DNA of 64,000 nucleotides from an uncultured Serinicoccus sp. Lineage in GTDB: Bacteria; Actinomycetota; Actinomycetes; Actinomycetales; Dermatophilaceae. The DNA is taken from assembly GCF_947500995.1 (NCBI RefSeq), contig NZ_CANMUA010000003.1, forward strand, positions 331,669 through 395,668, given 5' to 3'. The notes below the pieces were generated by a model. That model had not been told where the DNA came from. It did not search any database and worked only from the letters and a program-made list of their open reading frames with translations. The stretch's first letter is position 1, and every line of letters starts with the position of its first letter. Positions 24,964-34,013 of this stretch are shown in pieces. Position numbers and translations under genes: made by a program.

Positions 24964-27177
24964 ATGACCGAGCTGGCGACGACCGACCAGACGGTCGCGG
25001 CCGAGATCGCAGCGGAGCAGGCGCACGTGGACAAGGTCTACGCCGAGCTGGGCAAGGCTGCCGCGCGCGTCGAGCTGGTGCACGCGGAGGGCATGGCCCG
25101 GGGGCAGACCGACCGCCGGGGCACCGGGGACCCCCGGGAGGAGGAGATGGCCGGGCTGTTCGAGCGGGACGCGCTCGTCTACTCCGCCAGCAGGCGACGG
25201 GCCTCGCTGGAGCACCAGCACGAGGGCCTCGTCTTCGGTCGGCTCGACCTCGAGCACGAGGTGCCCGACGAGCACGGAGCCACCCGGGAGGTGCGCTACG
25301 TCGGCCGGCTCGGGGTGCGCGACGACGACTACGAGCCGCTCGTCGTGGACTGGCGGGCGCCGGCCGCCGCGCCGTTCTACCGCGCCACCCCGGTCGACCC
25401 GCACGGCGTCCTGCGCCGCCGGGTGCTGCGCTGCCGAGGGGTGCAGGTCGTGGGCGTCGAGGACGACCTCATGGTGGCCGAGCCGCCGGAGGACGTCGTC
25501 GTGGTCGGCGACGGGGCCCTGCTGGCCGCGCTGACCCGCAGCCGGGGCGCCCGGATGCGCGACATCGTCGCCACCATCCAGCACCACCAGGACGAGGCCA
25601 TCCGGGCCCCCGCCCGGGGCGTCACCGAGATCACCGGGGGCCCGGGCACCGGCAAGACGGTGGTCGCGCTGCATCGTGCGGCCTACCTGCTCTACTCCGA
25701 CCGCCGCAGGTTCGAGGGCGGCGGGGTGCTGGTCGTCGGTCCGTCCGCCGCCTACACCGCATACATCGAGCGGGTCCTGCCCTCGTTGGGGGAGGACTCG
25801 GTCGTGCTGCGCTCGCTGGGGGACGTCCTCGGCGGCATCACCGCCACCCGGCTGGACCCGCCGTCGGTCTCTGCCACCAAGGGCAGCCTCCGGGTCCGCC
25901 GCCTGCTCGCCCGGCTGGTCCGCGAGCCGATCCCGGAGGCGCCCGTGCAGCTGCGCACCTTCGTCGCGGGGCACGCCATCCGGCTGGACGCCCCGGACCT
26001 CGACCGGGCTCGCGCCCAGGTGCTGCGGCACCACCACCGCAACGCCGGCTACGACGCGGCGGTCGAGGCGCTGGCGCAGCTGGCCTGGGCCCAGGTCGAG
26101 CACGGCGAGCGCGACGACTTCCTCGACCGGTTCCGCGACTCCGGGGACGTCGAGACGTTCATGCGGCACTGGTGGCGCCCGCTCGATCCCCGCGAGATGC
26201 TGCTCTGGCTCGCCGACGAGGGCCTCGTCCGCCGGCTCGGGGGGCTGGACGCCGACGCCGCGGCCGGTCTCGCGTCGTCCTACCAGGAGGCCCTGCGGCT
26301 CGGGACGTGGACCGTGGCCGACGTCGCGCTCGTCGACGACCTCGCCGCCCGGCTGGGGCCCGTGGTGGACCTGCCGAGCGAGGAGCGCGGGTTCTACGAG
26401 ATCGAGGAGCTCGACGACGCCAGCCAGTACGGCGTCTCCGCCCTGCGGGTCGGCGCGGACGGAGCGACCGACGCGGGGGTGGCGCCCGGTCGGGGGCAGA
26501 GGGTGTCCGCCGACCCGCGCGAGCGGCTGCTCGCCGGACGGGTGGGTGAGTCCGAGGAGTACGCCCACGTCCTGGTCGACGAGGCCCAGGACCTCTCGCC
26601 GATGCAGTGGCGGACGCTCGGTCGGCGTGGTCGGTGGGCCTCGTGGACCGTCGTGGGCGACCTGGCCCAGGCCTCGTGGGACGACCTCGCGGAGGCCGGA
26701 CAGGCCCGTGAGGAGGCCTTCGGTGGCGCGCCGCGACGGGCCTTCCACATGGACACCAACTACCGCAACGCCCGGGAGATCTTCGACCTGGCGGCGCGCC
26801 TCATCACCGAGCACGTGCCGGACGCCGACATCCCGCAGGCGGTGCGCGAGACCGGCCACGAGCCGCGCGACGTCACCGTGCGGGTGGAGGAGACGGCCGC
26901 CCGGGTGGCCGAGGAGGTGGCGGACCTGCGCGCCCAGGTGTCCGGCGCGATCGCGGTCATCGCCCCCTGGTCCTGGCACGAGCGGCTCGCCGAGGTCGTC
27001 ACCGGCGAGCAGGTGGTCCTCGTCGACCCGCTGTCGACCAAGGGCCTGGAGTACGACGCCACCGTCGTGGTGGACCCCGACGCGGTCGTCCGGGAGGCCC
27101 CGGGCGGGGTGCGGGCCCTCTACGTCGTGCTCACCCGGGCCGCCCACCGCATGACGGTGCTGCGTCCCGAGGCGTAG
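24964..27177 (+). CDS. HelD-family ATPase (RNA polymerase recycling factor HelR-like)
   Basis: This 737-residue UvrD-like superfamily 1 protein has a long N-terminal coiled-coil segment (residues 10-45), Walker A GGPGTGKT (residues 225-232), Walker B VLVDEAQDLSPMQW, NYRNAREIFDLA, and helicase motif VDPLSTKGLEYDATVVVDP near the end. The REEEMAGLFERDALVYSASRRRASLEHQHEGLVFGRLD region is typical of actinobacterial HelD proteins. These pry stalled RNA polymerase off DNA and in some mycobacteria and streptomycetes confer rifamycin tolerance. Whether this copy does so is not known. Confidence 0.85.
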   Translation: MTELATTDQTVAAEIAAEQAHVDKVYAELGKAAARVELVHAEGMARGQTDRRGTGDPREEEMAGLFERDALVYSASRRRASLEHQHEGLVFGRLDLEHEVPDEHGATREVRYVGRLGVRDDDYEPLVVDWRAPAAAPFYRATPVDPHGVLRRRVLRCRGVQVVGVEDDLMVAEPPEDVVVVGDGALLAALTRSRGARMRDIVATIQHHQDEAIRAPARGVTEITGGPGTGKTVVALHRAAYLLYSDRRRFEGGGVLVVGPSAAYTAYIERVLPSLGEDSVVLRSLGDVLGGITATRLDPPSVSATKGSLRVRRLLARLVREPIPEAPVQLRTFVAGHAIRLDAPDLDRARAQVLRHHHRNAGYDAAVEALAQLAWAQVEHGERDDFLDRFRDSGDVETFMRHWWRPLDPREMLLWLADEGLVRRLGGLDADAAAGLASSYQEALRLGTWTVADVALVDDLAARLGPVVDLPSEERGFYEIEELDDASQYGVSALRVGADGATDAGVAPGRGQRVSADPRERLLAGRVGESEEYAHVLVDEAQDLSPMQWRTLGRRGRWASWTVVGDLAQASWDDLAEAGQAREEAFGGAPRRAFHMDTNYRNAREIFDLAARLITEHVPDADIPQAVRETGHEPRDVTVRVEETAARVAEEVADLRAQVSGAIAVIAPWSWHERLAEVVTGEQVVLVDPLSTKGLEYDATVVVDPDAVVREAPGGVRALYVVLTRAAHRMTVLRPEA

Positions 27178-27181
27178 GAGG

Positions 27182-27301
27182 CTCCGTGGAGGCTCCCTCT
27201 ACCCGGTGCTGGCGCGGTTGGAGGAGGGCGCCCACCTGGCCCGCGGACTGGCGAGCTGGGCCGAGCTGGGCGACGCGCTACGGACGGAGGAGGGACCATG
27301 A
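27182..27301 (+). pseudogene. Remnant of a PadR-family regulator
   Basis: In one frame this reads GGSLYPVLARLEEGAHLARG, then ASWAELGDALRTEEGP and a stop. The first part is the GSLYPVLxRLE hallmark of PadR winged-helix regulators and the last part resembles the PadR C-terminal helix, but the N-terminal helices and the wing between them are missing. Its TGA overlaps the ATG of the next gene (ATGA), as in intact PadR-HAAS operons. It looks like an internally deleted PadR gene that kept its junction with the partner. Confidence 0.6.
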
Positions 27302-28368
27302 GCAGGACACGACGGTCGGAGGGGCCGCTGACCCCCGTGCTGCGCGCCTACCGCCAGGCCCGCGGGCGGGCGGAGGACCAGGCCTGGGCCGAGGAGGTGG
27401 TCCTCACCCTGGTGCGTGAGGAGGTGTCACCGCAGCCCGTCCTGGAGGAGCTGCGGGATGCTCTCCCCCTGGTCCGCGAGACCGGGGAGGGGCCCGCAGA
27501 GCTCTACGGCCCTGCGCCCGAGTGGGCCGCGGGGCGGCTCGCGGACCGGGCCGAGCGCGGGATGGCGACGGTCGACTCCACCCCGGACGCGAGATGGCGG
27601 GACGTCCCCGTCCTCGGGTCGGTGGTGGCCTGCCTCGTCAGCCTGCTGATGATGCTCGTGTGGCTCCTGCGGGACGGGTGGTCGGTGGAGGTGACCTGGG
27701 GCCTGCTCCTCCTGCCGCTGCTGGCGGGCACGGGGGTCGTGGCGGCACTCGCCACCTGGGAGTCGGTGCTGACCCGCCGCCCGGTCGGCGTCGCGGCGGC
27801 GGCCGGGCTCGGGGTGGCGGCGGCGGTGGTCGCCGGGCTGGCGTGGCTGCTGCTGGGCACCCGGGACGCCGTCCTGGCCACCACCAGCACCTTCTCGCTC
27901 GCCCTCCTCGCGGTGGGGTACGCCCTGCTCGCCGGCCTGCTCGAGCGGGTGCTGCCGCAGGCCGGTCCGCGGGGTGCCCCCTCGGACGACGAGGCCTGGC
28001 AGCGGGAGCTGGCCGGCACCCTCCGGCTGCGGTTGGACCTGAGCGAGGCGAGGGTGACCGAGATCGTCCGCGAGGCCAGGGCCCACGCGGCCCGGTCCGG
28101 TGCCGGGCTGCGCGAGGAGTTCGGGACACCTGCGTCCTACGCCGCGCGGTTCGGCCGGGACCGGGTGGCCCGCGCCCGCCGGGCGGCCTGGGGCTGGACG
28201 GCGCTGGTGCCCGTGGTCGTGCTCCTCGCGGTCGACCGCCTCGTCAGCGGTGGGGGCGCGGACCTCGTCTCCTGGGTCTGGGTCCTGTTCGCTGTCGCGG
28301 TGTGCTGGTCCGTCGTCGCGGCGTGGCGCCGCGTCCGCCGCGAGAGGGGTCGTCCACAGACGGCGTGA
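27298..28368 (+). CDS. HAAS-like/permease-prefix membrane protein
   Basis: This 356-residue protein has a soluble N-terminal segment with a helical motif (VLEELRDALPLVRETGEGPAELYGPAPEWAAGRL) like the HAAS signalling domain usually found in partners of PadR regulators. Four to six hydrophobic segments follow (about residues 105-225), then a second HAAS-like motif (LRLRLDLSEARVTEIVREARAHAARSG...LREEFGTPASYAARFGR) and two more helices. Its ATG overlaps the decayed PadR gene. Function unknown; a membrane-associated signalling role is inferred. Confidence 0.65.
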   Translation: MSRTRRSEGPLTPVLRAYRQARGRAEDQAWAEEVVLTLVREEVSPQPVLEELRDALPLVRETGEGPAELYGPAPEWAAGRLADRAERGMATVDSTPDARWRDVPVLGSVVACLVSLLMMLVWLLRDGWSVEVTWGLLLLPLLAGTGVVAALATWESVLTRRPVGVAAAAGLGVAAAVVAGLAWLLLGTRDAVLATTSTFSLALLAVGYALLAGLLERVLPQAGPRGAPSDDEAWQRELAGTLRLRLDLSEARVTEIVREARAHAARSGAGLREEFGTPASYAARFGRDRVARARRAAWGWTALVPVVVLLAVDRLVSGGGADLVSWVWVLFAVAVCWSVVAAWRRVRRERGRPQTA

Positions 28369-28398
28369 TCGGCGGGGGGCGCTGTCGGCCCAGGGCGT

Positions 28399-28404
28399 TA
28401 GGGT
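28399..28404 (+). promoter_or_regulatory. -10 box of leaderless dnaX
   Basis: TAGGGT lies 7 nt before the GTG at 28412. Confidence 0.6.
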
Positions 28405-28411
28405 CGGTCCT

Positions 28412-31009
28412 GTGAGCATCGCCCTGTACCGCCGCTACCGACCGGAGACCTTCGCGGACGTCATCGGTCAGGAGCACGTCACCGAGCCGCTCATGCAGGC
28501 GCTGCGCTCGGAGCGGGTGAGCCACGCCTACCTCTTCTCGGGCCCGCGCGGCTGCGGCAAGACCACGAGCGCGCGCATCCTCGCCCGGTGCCTCAACTGC
28601 GAGCAGGGACCCACGCCCGAGCCCTGCGGCACCTGCGAGTCGTGCGTGGCGCTGGCCCGCGACGGCGCCGGGTCGGTCGACGTCATCGAGATCGACGCGG
28701 CCAGCCACGGGCGGGTGGACGACACCCGCGAGCTGCGCGAGCGCGCGGCCTTCGGGCCCGCCACGGCGCGCTACAAGATCTACATCATCGACGAGGCCCA
28801 CATGGTGAGCCGCGAGGGCTTCAACTCCCTGCTCAAGGTCGTGGAGGAGCCCCCGCCGCACGTCAAGTTCATCTTCGCGACCACCGAGCCGGAGAAGGTC
28901 CTGGCGACCATCCGCTCCCGCACCCACCACTACCCCTTCCACCTCGTCCCGCCGCAGCGGCTCACGGCATACCTCGAGCAGCTGTGCCGGACGGAGGGGG
29001 TGCACCTCGAGCCGGGCGTGCTGTCGTTCGTGACCCGGGCCGGGGGCGGCTCCGTGCGCGACTCGCTGTCGGTGCTCGACCAGCTCATCTCCGGCGCGGG
29101 CGAGGACGGCCTCACCTACGAGCGCACCGCGGCGCTGCTGGGCTTCACCGACGTCGAGCTGCTCGACGCCGTCGTCGAGGCGGTCGCGGCCGGCGACGCG
29201 GCCACGGTCTTCGCGCAGGTCGACCGGGTCATGGAGTCCGGGCACGACCCACGGCGCTTCGTCGAGGACCTGCTCGAGCGCTACCGCGACCTCATCGTCC
29301 TCGCCGCCGTGGGCGAGCAGGCCGGCGGGCTCCTCCCCGGGCTGCCGGCGGACCAGGTGGAGCGGATGCGACGGCAGGCGCAGGCCTACGGCGCGGCCGG
29401 GCTGTCGCGAGCGGGGGACCTGGTGAGCCAGGGCCTCTCGGAGATGACCGGAGCGGTCTCCTACCGGCTGGTCCTGGAGCTGCTGGCGGCCCGCCTGCTG
29501 CTGCCCGCGGCCCAGGGCGAGGAGGGTCACGGGGCCCGGCTGGACCGGATCGAGCGTCGGCTCGGCGCGGCCGACCACCCGGGTGACGGGGTGGCCGCCG
29601 GTCGGCGTGGCGGCCCGTCCCCGGTCGAGGAGGGCCCCCCGGGTGCCGCCGGCGGTGGTCCTGGGGCGAGCACCGGCGGGCAGGGCGTTCCCGCGCAGCC
29701 CTCGGCACGGCAGCGGGCCGTGGCGCAGGCGCGGGCCACGGACGGGGAATCGGCGCCGACGGCGCCGGCCCCGGCCCCCGTGGACGGGGAGCAGGCGCGC
29801 GGCGCGGGTCAGGGACAGGTCGAGGAGCAGGGCCGCGGTCAGCAGGTCGACGGCCCGCGGCCGGACCCCGGTGCGCAGGCACCCGGTCACCTGGACACGG
29901 CCGCGCTGCGTCGGCACTGGCCGGAGATCATCGCGGCCGTGCGCTCGATCAGTCGCCGCACCGCAGGAGCTCTGGAGTCGATCCAGGTCGTGGACTTCGA
30001 CGGCCGACGGCTGCTCGTCGGGATGCCGGACGAACGGTGGATCCGCCACTTCATGGGCACCTCCAACGAGGAGGCGCTGCGCCAGGGGGTGCTGGACGCG
30101 CTCGCCCTCGACACCCGGATCGAGGCCACCGTGGTCGGTGGCCACCCGCCCGCTGACGGTGGCGGTGGCGGGCGCGCCGGTTCGGGGAGCTCCCCCTCGG
30201 CGCCGCCCACCGCGGCCGCGGAGGCCGCGGGGTCCCACCACCGGTCCGGTAACCGCCCCCGCCAACCCGCGGCGCGGCCGGGTGGAGGCCCTGCACCCGG
30301 CCCGGGCGGCCAGGCGGCACCCGAGCCGCCGGACGACGAACCCGAGCGAGCCCCGCAGCAGCCACCCGGGCCAGCACCGCAGCAGCCCTCTGGGCCGGAG
30401 CCGGAGGAGCCGCCCGAGCCCGACGACTGGGCCCCCCCGGAGGACCTCGGCCCGCCCGACGTCGCCACCCCGGCGTCACCCCGGACGGACACGTCGGGTG
30501 TGCCGTCGGCCCGCACGCCCGCGGTGCCCGAGGGCATCCCCGACGCACCGATGCGGGGACGGCTGCGGACGCGTGGTGCGAGCGGCGACGGCGGTGCCAC
30601 CGCCGCTGCGGCACCGTCGGCTGCCGCCGCCCCGGTGCGGGTGCGCGGGCGGGGCGGCGCCGACCCGGCGCCCGGCCAGCCGCGGCGCGGCGCCGGCGCC
30701 GGCGAGCCGGGTCTGGCCGAGCAGCTCGGTGCCGGTGGGCGGCCGGACGGACCGGCACCGGACCAGCCGGACTGGTCGCGCCGGACCGCCGGCCAGGGTG
30801 CGCCCGCCTGGGCGACCGGCGCGGAGCCGGCCCCGGACGGGCCGCCGGCCACCGGCGACCGGCCGGCGACGGCGCCCGCGCACCCGGCGGACGCCGACCC
30901 GAGCGACGACGACGAGGACCTCGCGACCTCGGGCACGGTCGGGCAGCCGGTCATCGAGAGCGTGCTGGGCGGTACTGTCATCGCCATCAACGACGACCCC
31001 GTGGCGTGA
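28412..31009 (+). CDS. dnaX: DNA polymerase III subunit gamma/tau
   Basis: This 865-residue clamp-loader ATPase starts [22 protein letters not shown]. It has Walker A GPRGCGKT (about 45-52), four zinc-binding Cys in [19 protein letters not shown], Walker B IIDEAHM, the SRC-like region and domain III to about residue 365. A long Pro/Gly/Ala/Glu-rich disordered tail follows, with a conserved island ([26 protein letters not shown]...) around residues 500-575. No obvious frameshift site for a separate gamma is seen. The GTG start is set by TAGGGT 7 nt upstream. It is followed at 13 bp by a PlsC-like gene and then recR. Confidence 0.95.
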   Translation: MSIALYRRYRPETFADVIGQEHVTEPLMQALRSERVSHAYLFSGPRGCGKTTSARILARCLNCEQGPTPEPCGTCESCVALARDGAGSVDVIEIDAASHGRVDDTRELRERAAFGPATARYKIYIIDEAHMVSREGFNSLLKVVEEPPPHVKFIFATTEPEKVLATIRSRTHHYPFHLVPPQRLTAYLEQLCRTEGVHLEPGVLSFVTRAGGGSVRDSLSVLDQLISGAGEDGLTYERTAALLGFTDVELLDAVVEAVAAGDAATVFAQVDRVMESGHDPRRFVEDLLERYRDLIVLAAVGEQAGGLLPGLPADQVERMRRQAQAYGAAGLSRAGDLVSQGLSEMTGAVSYRLVLELLAARLLLPAAQGEEGHGARLDRIERRLGAADHPGDGVAAGRRGGPSPVEEGPPGAAGGGPGASTGGQGVPAQPSARQRAVAQARATDGESAPTAPAPAPVDGEQARGAGQGQVEEQGRGQQVDGPRPDPGAQAPGHLDTAALRRHWPEIIAAVRSISRRTAGALESIQVVDFDGRRLLVGMPDERWIRHFMGTSNEEALRQGVLDALALDTRIEATVVGGHPPADGGGGGRAGSGSSPSAPPTAAAEAAGSHHRSGNRPRQPAARPGGGPAPGPGGQAAPEPPDDEPERAPQQPPGPAPQQPSGPEPEEPPEPDDWAPPEDLGPPDVATPASPRTDTSGVPSARTPAVPEGIPDAPMRGRLRTRGASGDGGATAAAAPSAAAAPVRVRGRGGADPAPGQPRRGAGAGEPGLAEQLGAGGRPDGPAPDQPDWSRRTAGQGAPAWATGAEPAPDGPPATGDRPATAPAHPADADPSDDDEDLATSGTVGQPVIESVLGGTVIAINDDPVA

Positions 31010-31022
31010 GGACGGCCCAGGC

Positions 31023-31697
31023 ATGATCTACGAGCTGCTCCATCCCGTGGTGACCCCGTTGGCCACGGTGATCTGGCGGCCCGAGGTCGTGGGGCGCGAC
31101 AACGTGCCGATGGACGGGCCGGTCATCCTCGCGAGCAACCACCGCTCGTTCATCGACAGCGTCGTCATCCCGCTCACGGCCCCCCGCCAGGTGGCCTTCC
31201 TCGCCAAGTCCGAGTACTTCACCGGCACCGGCATCAAGGGCTGGATCAGCCGCGAGTGGTTCACCGGGGTGGGGTCGATCCCCGTGGACCGTGACGACAC
31301 CCGGGCGGCGCAGAAGTCCCTCGATCTCGCCCTGGCGCACCTGCGCGGGGGTGGCGCGTTCGGCATCTACCCCGAGGGCACCCGGTCGCGCGACGGGCGC
31401 CTCTACCGCGGCCGGACCGGGGTCGCCTGGCTGGCCCTGGAGGCCGGCTGCCCGGTCGTGCCCGTCGGGTTGCAGGGCACCCAGGACATCCAGCCGGTGG
31501 GGAGCCGCCTCCCGCGCCGGGCGAAGGTGCGGGTGGAGTTCGGCGCGCCGATCCACGTCGCCGACCGGTTCGACGGGGTGCCCCAGGGCCGGGCCCGGCG
31601 TGAGCTGACCGACGAGGTCATGCAGCGCATCCGTGAGCTGTCGGGTCAGGAGTGGGCGGGGGAGTACGCCCAGCGCTCCGGCGACACCCCGGCCTGA
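31023..31697 (+). CDS. 1-acyl-sn-glycerol-3-phosphate acyltransferase (PlsC-like)
   Basis: This 224-residue acyltransferase has the catalytic NHRSFID (HX4D) near residue 39, [13 protein letters not shown] and [18 protein letters not shown]. PlsC-type enzymes transfer an acyl chain to lysophosphatidate at the membrane during phospholipid synthesis. The position between dnaX and recR suggests co-transcription without functional relation. Confidence 0.88.
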   Translation: MIYELLHPVVTPLATVIWRPEVVGRDNVPMDGPVILASNHRSFIDSVVIPLTAPRQVAFLAKSEYFTGTGIKGWISREWFTGVGSIPVDRDDTRAAQKSLDLALAHLRGGGAFGIYPEGTRSRDGRLYRGRTGVAWLALEAGCPVVPVGLQGTQDIQPVGSRLPRRAKVRVEFGAPIHVADRFDGVPQGRARRELTDEVMQRIRELSGQEWAGEYAQRSGDTPA

Positions 31698-31741
31698 CGC
31701 GGGGGCGGGCGAGCCTGGACGCGGGCGTCGGCGGCACGGCA

Positions 31742-31747
31742 TACAGT
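31742..31747 (+). promoter_or_regulatory. -10 box of leaderless recR
   Basis: TACAGT lies 8 nt before the recR GTG at 31756. Confidence 0.5.
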
Positions 31748-31755
31748 GGCGTGCT

Positions 31756-32373
31756 GTGTATGAAGGCGTGGTCCAGGACCTGATCGACGAGCTGGGGCGG
31801 CTGCCCGGGGTGGGCCCCAAGGGAGCCCAGCGGATGGCCTTCCACCTGCTCGCGGCCGACCCCGAGGACATCACCCGCCTCGCCGAGGCCCTGCTGCAGA
31901 TCCGGGAGAAGGTGCGCTTCTGCGAGGTCTGCGGCAACGTGGCGGAGGCCGAGCGCTGCCGGATCTGTCTGGACGACCGGCGCGACCCGAGCATGATCTG
32001 CGTCGTCGAGCAGAGCCAGGACGTGGCCGCCGTCGAGCGGACCCGGGAGTTCCGCGGCCGTTACCACGTGCTCGGCGGGGCCATCAACCCCATCGGTGGC
32101 GTGGGACCGGAGGACCTGCGGGTCCGCGAGCTGGTCGCCAGGCTCGCCGACGGCGAGGTCGCCGAGGTCATCATCGCGACCGACCCCAACCTCGAGGGCG
32201 AGGCGACCGCGACCTACCTCGCCCGCCTGCTCAAGCCCTACGACGGGGTGCGGGTCAGCCGCCTCGCGTCCGGGCTCCCCGTCGGCGGCGACCTGGAGTA
32301 TGCCGACGAGGTCACCCTCGGACGCGCCTTCGAGGGCCGCCGGATGATCTCCACCGGCACGGCGACGCCCTGA
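31756..32373 (+). CDS. recR: Recombination mediator protein RecR
   Basis: This 205-residue protein acts with RecF/RecO to load RecA at gaps. The helix-hairpin-helix ([24 protein letters not shown], residues 7-30), the C4 zinc finger [16 protein letters not shown] (about 57-72) and the Toprim domain ([16 protein letters not shown]...[16 protein letters not shown]) are all visible. The start is GTG followed by [13 protein letters not shown], the family N-terminus. Confidence 0.95.
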   Translation: MYEGVVQDLIDELGRLPGVGPKGAQRMAFHLLAADPEDITRLAEALLQIREKVRFCEVCGNVAEAERCRICLDDRRDPSMICVVEQSQDVAAVERTREFRGRYHVLGGAINPIGGVGPEDLRVRELVARLADGEVAEVIIATDPNLEGEATATYLARLLKPYDGVRVSRLASGLPVGGDLEYADEVTLGRAFEGRRMISTGTATP

Positions 32374-32438
32374 TCCGCCGACGGCGGACCGGTGGGGAGG
32401 GCCGCGCGGCACGCCCAGCACGCGCGCCCCGTTGCCCC

Positions 32439-32444
32439 TAGGGT
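32439..32444 (+). promoter_or_regulatory. -10 box of leaderless DUF5063 gene
   Basis: TAGGGT lies 6 nt before the ATG at 32451. Confidence 0.6.
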
Positions 32445-32450
32445 GGGGAC

Positions 32451-33011
32451 ATGGTCGACGACTGGACCCAGCCGGCGCAGGACATGCACGCCGAGGTGGC
32501 CGCCTACTTCAGCAGTCTCGAGGAGGTGGCGTCGGGCGAGGCCGCCGAGTCGGCGCTGCCGCTCCTGCTGCTCAGCGTGGGGCAGCTGTGCGCCGCCGGG
32601 GCGCGGCTGGGGGCCCTGGTGGACGTGGTGCCGGCCGAGCGCTTTGAGCCCGACGCGGGCCCGGACGCCGACCTGGAACGGGTGCGCGAGGCGCTGCACG
32701 CGCTGCTCGGGGGTCTGGACGACTACTGCGACCTGGAGGACCCTGTCATCACCGGCGAGGTGACGCGTGGCTCGCTCTCGGACGACCTCGTGGCCGTGGC
32801 GGCGGACCTCGCGCACGGCCAGGAGCACTACCTCGCCGGGCGCCCGACCGAGGCTATGTGGTGGTGGCAGTTCAGCTACCTGTCCTCCTGGGGCGAGCGC
32901 GCCGCCGCGGCGCTGCGCGTGCTGCACACCCTCCTGGCGCACGTCCGGCTCGATGCCAGCGACGAGCAGGTCATGGAGGCCGAGCTCGCCGCGCTGCACG
33001 CCGTCACCTGA
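32451..33011 (+). CDS. DUF5063 family protein
   Basis: This 186-residue, helical, acidic protein follows recR. It is recognised by LLLLSVGQLCAAGARLGALVDVVP, LDDYCDLEDP and MWWWQFSYLSSWGERAAAALRVLH. The recR-DUF5063 pairing is conserved in actinobacteria, but a separate -10 box shows it can be transcribed alone. Function unknown. Confidence 0.82.
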   Translation: MVDDWTQPAQDMHAEVAAYFSSLEEVASGEAAESALPLLLLSVGQLCAAGARLGALVDVVPAERFEPDAGPDADLERVREALHALLGGLDDYCDLEDPVITGEVTRGSLSDDLVAVAADLAHGQEHYLAGRPTEAMWWWQFSYLSSWGERAAAALRVLHTLLAHVRLDASDEQVMEAELAALHAVT

Positions 33012-33040
33012 CGGCCGCCGTCGCCCGGGGGCGTGGGGGC

Positions 33041-33379
33041 TCAGGCCAGCTCGTTGGGGTCCGTGGCGGGGTCGAGGGGGGCGCCCGAGCGGTAGGCCGC
33101 CCGCCCGAGCGCGTTGGAGGCGACCGAGCTCATGATGATGAAGCCGGCGATGGCGACCAGGAGCTTGATGAGGGTGATGACGTCGAAGCCGTGCACCACG
33201 ACGTGCTGGATGTAGACCCCGGTCGCGATCCACGGCAGCCCCATGCCGGTGGCGCTGGAGAGCACGTTGATCCGGGACAGGCCGTCCCGCGAGCGCAGCA
33301 TGGCGATGGCGCTGAGCAGCACGAAGATGGCGCCACCGATGCACAGCACGCCGGTGAGGATGGTCAGCAGCAGCGTCAT
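33041..33379 (-). CDS. mrpG: Na+(K+)/H+ antiporter subunit MrpG
   Basis: This 112-residue protein with three hydrophobic helices is the G subunit (PhaG/MnhG family, GAIFVLLSAIAMLRSRDGLSRINVLSSATGMG). It closes the mrp operon. Its ATG overlaps the mrpF stop. The Mrp complex exchanges cytoplasmic Na+ or K+ for protons and is needed for salt and alkaline tolerance. Confidence 0.92.
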   Translation of the reverse strand: MTLLLTILTGVLCIGGAIFVLLSAIAMLRSRDGLSRINVLSSATGMGLPWIATGVYIQHVVVHGFDVITLIKLLVAIAGFIIMSSVASNALGRAAYRSGAPLDPATDPNELA

Positions 33380-33636
33380 CGTCGCCCCCTGGTGAGGATC
33401 CGGGCCAACGACACCGTCGCGAGGATGCCGACGAGCGCGGCGAGGGAGGCGACGTCGAGCAGCACGATCGACTCGGCGTTCAGCCCGACCATGAGGAAGA
33501 TGCCGACCGCGCAGAAGTAGACGAGGTCGCTCACCGCGGCGACCGAGGCGTCGTCGCGCGAGAGCATCACCCGCACGAGCCCCAGCACGGCCGCGAGCAG
33601 CAGGATCACCACGGTGGTCCACACGATGACGGTCAT
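33376..33636 (-). CDS. mrpF: Antiporter subunit MrpF
   Basis: This 86-residue three-helix protein has the MrpF/MnhF core LVRVMLSRDDASVAAVSDLVYFCAVGIFLMVGLNAES. It overlaps mrpE (ATGA) upstream and mrpG downstream. Confidence 0.9.
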   Translation of the reverse strand: MTVIVWTTVVILLLAAVLGLVRVMLSRDDASVAAVSDLVYFCAVGIFLMVGLNAESIVLLDVASLAALVGILATVSLARILTRGRR

Positions 33637-34013
33637 GACGGTTCCCCCTCCATCGCCTGCTCCCCGGACCGGCGCCCGCGGGTCATGACGAGGAGCCGAC
33701 GCTCCATGTCCCGCAGGTCCTCGATGACGGAGTCGCGGTCCTCGCCGTAGAGCGCGTGGACGTAGAGGGTGGGGGGCGAGTCGCCGGTGCGGGGGGCGAT
33801 GCCGAGAGTGATGGTTCCGGGGGTGATGGTGATGGAGGAGGCCATGGTGCTGATCTCCAGGTCGGTCTCGCAGTGCAGGGGGAGCGCCACGATCGCAGGG
33901 GACATGCGCAGGTTCGGGGTGATGACGTCGACCCCGATGCGCAGCGCGCCACGGATGACCTCGCCGGCCAGCCAGCCGGCGTAGACCCCGACGCGCAGTG
34001 GGTTGGGGATCAT
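33633..34013 (-). CDS. mrpE: Antiporter subunit MrpE
   Basis: This 126-residue protein is an MrpE/MnhE family member: LAGEVIRGALRIGVDVITPNLRMSPAIVALPL, then SSITITPGTITLGI and LYVHALYGED. It lacks the first two N-terminal hydrophobic helices that longer MrpE proteins carry, but is otherwise intact. The ATG overlaps the mrpD stop by four bases, which fixes the start. Confidence 0.88.
   Translation of the reverse strand: MIPNPLRVGVYAGWLAGEVIRGALRIGVDVITPNLRMSPAIVALPLHCETDLEISTMASSITITPGTITLGIAPRTGDSPPTLYVHALYGEDRDSVIEDLRDMERRLLVMTRGRRSGEQAMEGEPS

Noticed and set aside
22282..27147. Very long minus-strand open frame running from purD across the LuxR-type and HelR-like genes
   Set aside because: Only the purD part (to 23568) is protein-like; the rest is antisense to two well-supported genes and is the usual GC-rich frame artefact.
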